DNA of 36,826 nt. It comes from Acetobacteraceae bacterium (GTDB lineage: Bacteria; Pseudomonadota; Alphaproteobacteria; Acetobacterales; Acetobacteraceae). Location of the stretch: assembly GCA_021732665.1 (NCBI GenBank), contig JAKFUL010000041.1, forward strand, positions 1-36,826. Direction: 5' to 3'. The position numbers and the translations under genes are program-made. Below the pieces are notes generated by a model that saw only the letters and a program-made list of their open reading frames with translations, was not told the DNA's origin and searched no databases. Shown one piece after another: positions 32,497 to 36,826 of this stretch (positions are counted from its first letter, which is position 1; each line of letters begins with the position of its first letter).

Positions 32497-33113
32497 AATC
32501 CCGCTTCTCCGCCGACGCGGTGGACCCCAACACCCCTGTCATCGAGGGCCATCACGGCGCCGACTACTATGCCCTGATGACCGAGGCGCTGCATAAGCTG
32601 CTGCTGGAAAAGCGGCTCCTTTCGCAGGCCGACACCGACCGGGTGATTGCAGCTCTCGAGGCGCCCAACACCACCTGGGGTGCCCGCCTCGTCGCCGAAG
32701 CCTGGGCCGATCCGGCCTATCGCGAGCGGCTGATCGAGGATGGCTCCGCCGCCGCCCTCGAACTCGGCTTCCGCATCAAGGAGGCGAAGCTGGTGGTGGT
32801 GGCGAATACGCCCGCGCTGCACAACCTGATCACCTGCACGCTGTGCTCCTGCTACCCACGCTCGCTGCTGGGACAGCCGCCCTGGTGGTATATTTCCAAA
32901 AATTACCGGGCGCGGTCGGTGCGCGAGCCGCGCCGGGTGCTGGCCGAATTCGGGCTGGACCTGCCTGAGACCACGGAGCTTCGGGTGCATGATTCCAACG
33001 CCGACATGCGCTACATGGTCCTGCCGATGGCCCCCGAGGGCGCCGGGCAATGGCCGTTGGAACAGCGCATCGCGGCGGTGACGCGGCACATGCTCATCGG
33101 CACCGCGGCCTGA
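32493..33113 (+). CDS. cobalt-type nitrile hydratase alpha subunit (or thiocyanate hydrolase gamma-like)
   Basis: 206 residues. The metal-binding claw is CTLCSCYP at C115-C118-C120; Thr after the first Cys and Tyr after the last mark the cobalt type rather than the iron type (CSLCSCT). Following residues SLLGQPPWWYISKNYRARSVREPRRVLAEFGL match the family, as does VVVANTPALHNLITC before it. It hydrates a nitrile to an amide at a non-corrin Co(III) with two oxidised cysteines. The gene order N-half, C-half, alpha equals that of scnBAC. No cobalt chaperone/activator gene follows in the window; it converges on the alkA-like gene. Confidence 0.9.
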   Translation: MKSRFSADAVDPNTPVIEGHHGADYYALMTEALHKLLLEKRLLSQADTDRVIAALEAPNTTWGARLVAEAWADPAYRERLIEDGSAAALELGFRIKEAKLVVVANTPALHNLITCTLCSCYPRSLLGQPPWWYISKNYRARSVREPRRVLAEFGLDLPETTELRVHDSNADMRYMVLPMAPEGAGQWPLEQRIAAVTRHMLIGTAA

Positions 33114-33121
33114 CGCCACCG

Positions 33122-33158
33122 GCGCGCCAGCCGAGGGGCCGACCCGATGCCGGCGCGC
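33122..33158. terminator. possible hairpin between convergent nitrile hydratase alpha and alkA-like genes
   Basis: GCGCGCC (33122-33128) is complementary to GGCGCGC (33152-33158) with a 23-nt loop, in the 50-nt gap between convergent stops. There is no T-run. In DNA this GC-rich such repeats arise easily, so this is a weak call. Confidence 0.25.
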
Positions 33159-33163
33159 GCATC

Positions 33164-33799
33164 TCACCCCGGCGCCACATTCTTGATCTTCTTCGCCATG
33201 TCGGCGCGTCGCCAGAGATACCAGGCGGCCACCGAGCGATGCGGCGCCCATTCCCGGCCGATCTCGGCCAGGGCCTTCGGCTTTGGCTGTTCCTCGAGCC
33301 CCGCCGCCAGCCGGTAGCCGTCGCGCACGCCGAAATCATCCACCGGCAATATGTCGGGCCGGCCCAGGGTGAACATCAGCAGCATCTCCACCGTCCATCG
33401 CCCCACGCCGCGGATGGCGACCAGGCGCTGGATCAGCGTCTCGTCATCCAACGCCTCGGCCGCCGCCAGGGTGGGAACCAGGCCGCTGGCGGCCTTCTCG
33501 GCGATGTCGCGGATGGCCGCCACCTTGCTGCCGGAAAAGCCGCAGCCGCGCATCGCCTCCACCGGCAGGGCCAGGATGAATTCGGCTGGCGGGAAGCCCG
33601 GCCCGGCATGCAGCGCCAGCAGCCGGCCCATGATGGCGCGCGCGGCATTGCCATGCACCTGTTGGTGGGAGATGGCGTGGACCAGCGCCTCATAGGGTTC
33701 CCGCGGCTCGACCGCCATGGTGCAGGGGCCAACCTGGGTAATGATCGGCTTGAACAGGGGGATGCGCTTGAGCGCGCGCTCGGCTTTTGCGTAACTCAT
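33164..33799 (-). CDS. DNA-3-methyladenine glycosylase II (AlkA-like HhH-GPD)
   Basis: 211 residues from the ATG at 33799 (GGAGG only one base upstream, so initiation may be weak; no better start in frame). HhH-GPD fold: ISHQQVHGNAARAIMGRLL, the helix-hairpin-helix VAIRGVGRWTVEMLLMFTLGRPDILPVDDFGV (LPVDD holds the catalytic aspartate), then PHRSVAAWYLWR. It excises alkylated purines in base excision repair. The N-terminal AlkA beta domain is absent, as in short family members. Divergent from tsaE. Confidence 0.87.
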   Translation of the reverse strand: MSYAKAERALKRIPLFKPIITQVGPCTMAVEPREPYEALVHAISHQQVHGNAARAIMGRLLALHAGPGFPPAEFILALPVEAMRGCGFSGSKVAAIRDIAEKAASGLVPTLAAAEALDDETLIQRLVAIRGVGRWTVEMLLMFTLGRPDILPVDDFGVRDGYRLAAGLEEQPKPKALAEIGREWAPHRSVAAWYLWRRADMAKKIKNVAPG

Positions 33800-33848
33800 G
33801 CCTCCAGGATAGCGCGGCGCGGCGCAAAGCGGCAGATTGGCGAAAGCG

Positions 33849-34274
33849 ATGATTCTGTCCGATCTGCACGCCACCGAAGCCTTCGCCGCGCGCCTGGCCG
33901 CACTCGCCCGGCCGGGCGATGCGCTGCTGCTGAGCGGCCCGCTGGGTGCCGGGAAATCCGCCCTGGCGCGGGCCTTTCTGCGCGCTCTGGCCGGGGATGC
34001 GGGCCTGGAGGTGCCATCGCCCAGCTACACGCTGGTGCAAAGCTATCCCCTGCCCGGCGGCGGGCAGGCGCATCATTTCGACCTCTACCGGCTGGACGGC
34101 CCGGCCGATCTGCGCGAGTTGGGCTGGGAGGAGGCGACGGCGGATATCGTGGTGGTGGAATGGCCGGAGAGGCTGGGTGGCCTGACCCCGCGAGGCGCGC
34201 TGCACATCGCGCTGAACCCGATCGACGAGGATTCCCGCGAAGCCGCCATCGCCGGCTGGGAGGACAGGCTGTGA
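33849..34274 (+). CDS. tsaE: tRNA threonylcarbamoyladenosine biosynthesis ATPase TsaE
   Basis: 141 residues from ATG 33849 (TTG 33837 is an alternative). Walker A GPLGAGKSALARAFLRAL, then the TsaE signature VPSPSYTLVQSYP, HHFDLYRLDGPADLRELGWEEA and VVVEWPERL. It helps the TsaBD complex make the t6A37 modification in tRNAs reading ANN codons. The stop overlaps the GTG of the kinase gene. Confidence 0.93.
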   Translation: MILSDLHATEAFAARLAALARPGDALLLSGPLGAGKSALARAFLRALAGDAGLEVPSPSYTLVQSYPLPGGGQAHHFDLYRLDGPADLRELGWEEATADIVVVEWPERLGGLTPRGALHIALNPIDEDSREAAIAGWEDRL

Positions 34275-35206
34275 CGCAGGATTTCCTCGCAGCCCATGGC
34301 TTCGCCGCCGCCCGGGCCGAGAGCCTGCCGGCCGATGCCAGCTTCCGCCGCTACACCCGCCTGCATGGCGGCCCGGCGCCCGCGCTGCTGATGCACGCGC
34401 CGCCGCCCGAGGATGTCCGCCCCTTCTGCGCCATCGCCCGGCATCTGGCCGCCCATGGCCTGGCCGCGCCGCGGATTTTCGCCGAGGACGCCGCCGCCGG
34501 CCTGCTGATCGTGGAGGATTTCGGCCCGGCGACCATGGCGGAGAGGCTTGATGCCGGCGCGCAGGCGCTGCCGCTCTACCTCGCGGCGGCGCAGACCCTG
34601 GCCGCGCTGCACGCCGCGCCGCCCATGCCCGGCCTGCCGCGCTGGGGCATCGCCGAAATGCAGCGCGCCACCGCCGCCACGTTCCTGGACTGGTTCTGGC
34701 CCGCCGCCATGGGCGCGCCGCCCGGCCCCGGGATCCGTGCCGGGCTGGATGCCGCGCTGGCCGGGATGCTGGCGCCGTTCCAGGCCGGATGCTTCGTCCA
34801 TCGCGACTATTTCCCCGCCAATCTCATGCCGCTGGAGCATGGGATGGGGCTGCTGGATTTCCAGGATGGGGCGCTGGGGCATCCGGCCTATGACCTGGTC
34901 TCGCTGGTCGAGGATGCCAGGCGCGATGTGGCGCCACAGATCCGCGCCGCCGCCATCGCCCGCTACCAGGCGCTGAGCGGCGCGCGCGATCTGGAGGCCG
35001 CCATGGCGGTGCATGCGGCGCAGCGGCATCTGCGCGTGGCGGCGCTCTGGGTCCGGCTGCACCGGCGCGACGGCAAGGCGCATTACCTGGCGCATGGCCC
35101 GCGCTGCTGGGCGCTGCTGGCCCGCGCGCTGGAACACCCCGCGACCGCGCCGCTGCGCGACTTCCTCGACACCCATCTGCCGGCCTCAAAGCGCGGCAAT
35201 CCATGA
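34271..35206 (+). CDS. amgK: sugar kinase of the aminoglycoside phosphotransferase fold (AmgK-like)
   Basis: 311 residues, GTG start overlapping tsaE. APH-fold features: LPADASFRRYTRL near the N-terminus, LLIVEDFGPATMAERL hinge, CFVHRDYFPANLMPL with the catalytic HxDxxxxN, and GLLDFQDGALGHPAYDLVSL with the metal aspartate. The adjoining MurU-like gene makes this the AmgK anomeric MurNAc/GlcNAc kinase of the Pseudomonas-type cell-wall recycling shortcut. Without that neighbour only an APH-like kinase could be claimed. Confidence 0.87.
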   Translation: MTQDFLAAHGFAAARAESLPADASFRRYTRLHGGPAPALLMHAPPPEDVRPFCAIARHLAAHGLAAPRIFAEDAAAGLLIVEDFGPATMAERLDAGAQALPLYLAAAQTLAALHAAPPMPGLPRWGIAEMQRATAATFLDWFWPAAMGAPPGPGIRAGLDAALAGMLAPFQAGCFVHRDYFPANLMPLEHGMGLLDFQDGALGHPAYDLVSLVEDARRDVAPQIRAAAIARYQALSGARDLEAAMAVHAAQRHLRVAALWVRLHRRDGKAHYLAHGPRCWALLARALEHPATAPLRDFLDTHLPASKRGNP

Positions 35207-35907
35207 AGGCCATGGTGCTCGCCGCCGGGCTGGGCCAGCGGATGCGGCCCCTGACCCAGGACACCGCCAAGCCGCTGCTGACGCTGCGCGGCCGCAGCCT
35301 GCTCGACCATGCCCTGGACCGGCTGCATGACGCCGGCGTGACCCAGGCCGTGGTCAATGCGCATTGGAAGGCCGAGCGCGTGGTCGCCGCCATGGCCGGA
35401 CGGGAGAATCCCCGGGCGCGGGTGCAGCTGGAGCCGGAATTGCTGGAAACCGGCGGCGGGGTGCGCCAGGCGCTGCCGCTGCTGGGCGAGGCGCCGTTCT
35501 TCGTCGTCAATGGCGACGCCTATTGGCTGGATGGCCCGACGCCGGGGCTGACCCGGCTGGCCCGCGGTTTCGACCCCGGCCGGATGGATGCGCTGCTGCT
35601 GCTGGTGCGCACCACCCAGGTTGAGGGCCAGGTCGGCCGGGGCGATTTCCTCATGGATGGCCTGGGCAGGCTGGCGCGGCCGGCGCCGCACCAGGTGGCG
35701 CCCTATATCTTCTCCGGCATCCAGATGCTGGCGCCCGGCCTTGTCGCGCCCGAGCCGCTGGCGGCCTTCAGCCTCAACCGCTGCTACGACCGAGCGGCCG
35801 CCGCCGGGCGGTTGTTCGGCCTGGTGCATGACGGGGTTTGGTTCCACCTCTCGACGCCGCCGGACCTGCTGGCGGCGGAGCACCGGCTGCGCAGCGGCCT
35901 GCCTTGA
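35203..35907 (+). CDS. murU: N-acetylmuramate alpha-1-phosphate uridylyltransferase (MurU-like)
   Basis: 234 residues, ATG overlapping the amgK stop. GT-A nucleotidyltransferase signature MVLAAGLGQRMRPLTQDTAKPLLTL at residues 4-28, LLETGGGVRQALPLLG, FFVVNGDAYW with the metal aspartate, and IFSGIQMLAPGL. It turns MurNAc-1-phosphate into UDP-MurNAc, bypassing de novo synthesis. A general NDP-sugar pyrophosphorylase cannot be excluded from sequence alone, but the pairing is characteristic. Confidence 0.88.
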   Translation: MKAMVLAAGLGQRMRPLTQDTAKPLLTLRGRSLLDHALDRLHDAGVTQAVVNAHWKAERVVAAMAGRENPRARVQLEPELLETGGGVRQALPLLGEAPFFVVNGDAYWLDGPTPGLTRLARGFDPGRMDALLLLVRTTQVEGQVGRGDFLMDGLGRLARPAPHQVAPYIFSGIQMLAPGLVAPEPLAAFSLNRCYDRAAAAGRLFGLVHDGVWFHLSTPPDLLAAEHRLRSGLP

Positions 35908-35914
35908 GGCGCGC

Positions 35915-36121
35915 CTATGGCGGCAACCGCTTCGCCAACCTGCGCGCCAGCGCATAGCCCAGCAACCCGGAGATCGGCGCCGCCGGCAGCACCAGCAGCC
36001 AGCCGACATGCGCCCCGTTCACCGCAAGACCCAGGCCCACGCCAAGCATGAGCCCGCCGACCAGGCTGCCCAGGACTCCGGCGGTAAGGCCGAGGATGAG
36101 GATTTCCGCGCGGGTGATCAT
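35915..36121 (-). CDS. small two-helix membrane protein, hypothetical
   Basis: 68 residues from an ATG at 36121. Two hydrophobic segments, ILILGLTAGVLGSLVGGLMLGVGLGLAV and WLLVLPAAPISGLLGYALA, are separated by a short loop (NGAHVG), and the end is basic (ARRLAKRLPP). Glycines recur in the first helix (GxxxG-like), which suits helix packing. No family recognised. It follows the TonB-like gene on the same strand after 38 nt and may be co-transcribed with it. Confidence 0.6.
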   Translation of the reverse strand: MITRAEILILGLTAGVLGSLVGGLMLGVGLGLAVNGAHVGWLLVLPAAPISGLLGYALARRLAKRLPP

Positions 36122-36159
36122 GCGGCGCAGTAGGGGGCGGCCCTTGGCTTTTGCAAGTC

Positions 36160-36826
36160 CTATCGCCGGATCAGGAAGTAGTTCACGGTCAAATCCACCT
36201 CCACGCCGTTCGGGTCGGCCCCCGGCGGAAAAGCCGGCAGGCGCGCGCCGGCGAAGGGCCGCGTGGTGCCGGAATTCAGCCAGGGCGAGGCTGATTGCTG
36301 CAGGATGCGCACGCTGCGCACCGTGCCGTCGGGCGAGGCGGTGATGCGCACCCTGACCGTGCCGCTGTCGCCCTCGATCGCCGCCTGCGGCGGGTAGCGC
36401 AAATTCTGGTCCAACCAGCGCCGGAAGGCGTTGGACCAATTCGGCCCCACCTGCGCGCCGCGCACCTGCACCACCGGATCGCTCGATGTGCGCCCCTCCA
36501 GGAAGCGGGGATCAGCCGAGAGATCGAGCGGCGCGCGGGGCCCAATGGGGCGCCCCGGCGCCGGCCTGGGCTGGGAGAGGTTGAACCCCTCGGGAAGCAC
36601 CATGCCGGGCAGACGCGGCGTGGGCTGGGCCTGCTGCGCCGGGCGCGGCGGGGGGGTGGGGCGCGGCCTGGGCTGCGGCGTCAATTCCTGCCGCGGCGGC
36701 GAGAGCGCCAGTGGCGTGGGCGGGGCCAGCAGGTCGGGCGGCAATTGGGTGGCCGGGCTCTCGGCCGAAAGCCTGGGCACCGGCTCCGGCGGGCGGGGCG
36801 GCGGCCCGGCCAGGGCGGGGATCTCC
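36160..36826 (-). CDS. TonB-like energy transducer, C-terminal part (gene runs off the window)
   Basis: The frame is open to the right edge, so the N-terminus (and the expected membrane anchor) is missing; the in-frame GTG at 36780 is internal. The visible ~220 residues start with a proline-rich linker (EIPALAGPPPRPPEP, TPQPRPRPTPPPRPAQQAQPTP) that would span the periplasm. They finish with a TonB C-terminal domain: WSNAFRRWLDQNLRYPPQAAIEGDSGTVRVRITASPDGTVRSVRIL and VEVDLTVNYFLIRR. This layout transmits energy to outer-membrane receptors; ExbB and ExbD are not in view. Confidence 0.82.
   Translation of the reverse strand, partial: EIPALAGPPPRPPEPVPRLSAESPATQLPPDLLAPPTPLALSPPRQELTPQPRPRPTPPPRPAQQAQPTPRLPGMVLPEGFNLSQPRPAPGRPIGPRAPLDLSADPRFLEGRTSSDPVVQVRGAQVGPNWSNAFRRWLDQNLRYPPQAAIEGDSGTVRVRITASPDGTVRSVRILQQSASPWLNSGTTRPFAGARLPAFPPGADPNGVEVDLTVNYFLIRR

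Noticed and set aside
31862..33113. Naming the three-gene hydratase scnBAC (thiocyanate hydrolase)
   Set aside because: Gene order and split match, but the alpha motif CTLCSCYP is shared with cobalt nitrile hydratases, and substrate-deciding residues cannot be judged without alignment.
1..36826. CRISPR arrays, tRNA/rRNA genes, insertion sequences, integrases and attachment sites
   Set aside because: Looked for regularly spaced repeats, cloverleaf-type sequences, transposase/integrase motifs and terminal repeats; none were recognisable by eye.

Overview
This is a very GC-rich window (about 70% by eye) that looks like an alphaproteobacterial chromosome, most likely Acetobacteraceae/Rhodospirillales (Roseomonas-like). 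The supporting genes are an hslVU pair, an orphan TctC/Bug binding protein, a complete C-P lyase core, and a tsaE-amgK-murU cassette. I see no rRNA, tRNA, CRISPR array, insertion sequence or phage gene. Genes are densely packed and many are joined by ATGA, GTGA, TTGA or TGATG stop/start overlaps, which fixes many of the starts.

Layout. (1) 1-1.7 kb: the end of a NitT/TauT-type ABC permease and an ATZ/TRZ-type amidohydrolase. (2) 1.7-4.5 kb: an XRE-like regulator behind a large dyad, then hyi-glxR (hydroxypyruvate isomerase and tartronate semialdehyde reductase) on the minus strand. (3) 4.5-13.3 kb: the phosphonate locus. phnGHIJKLM, a 2H-phosphoesterase (DUF1045) and a PPOX flavoprotein run on the minus strand. 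phnF and a second, divergent PhnM-like amidohydrolase run the other way. (4) 13.3-18.3 kb: MarR regulator, M17 leucyl aminopeptidase, hslVU, and an orphan TctC protein.

(5) 18.3-28.8 kb: a surface-glycan locus. The minus-strand operon (SIS isomerase, GmhB, an apparently frameshifted mini-gene, SDR epimerase, FkbM methyltransferase, HddA-like kinase, HddC-like nucleotidyltransferase) would build and modify a nucleotide-activated heptose. The divergent operon (GT4+GT2 glycosyltransferase, a second large GT-like protein that has lost the acidic metal motif, and an unrecognised 227-residue protein) would use it.

(6) 28.8-33.1 kb: a metallo-beta-lactamase pseudogene, a biuret-hydrolase-like cysteine amidohydrolase and, divergently, an ABC permease, its binding protein and a three-subunit cobalt-type nitrile hydratase. 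The beta subunit of that hydratase is split into two genes, as in thiocyanate hydrolase and toyocamycin nitrile hydratase. The two divergent units share a region with a 32-bp dyad. This is the best candidate for an undescribed system: uptake, hydration and amide hydrolysis of a small nitrogen compound bearing a C-N triple bond. (7) 33.2-36.8 kb: AlkA-like glycosylase, tsaE-amgK-murU (cell-wall recycling), a small two-helix membrane protein and the C-terminal part of a TonB-like protein running off the window.
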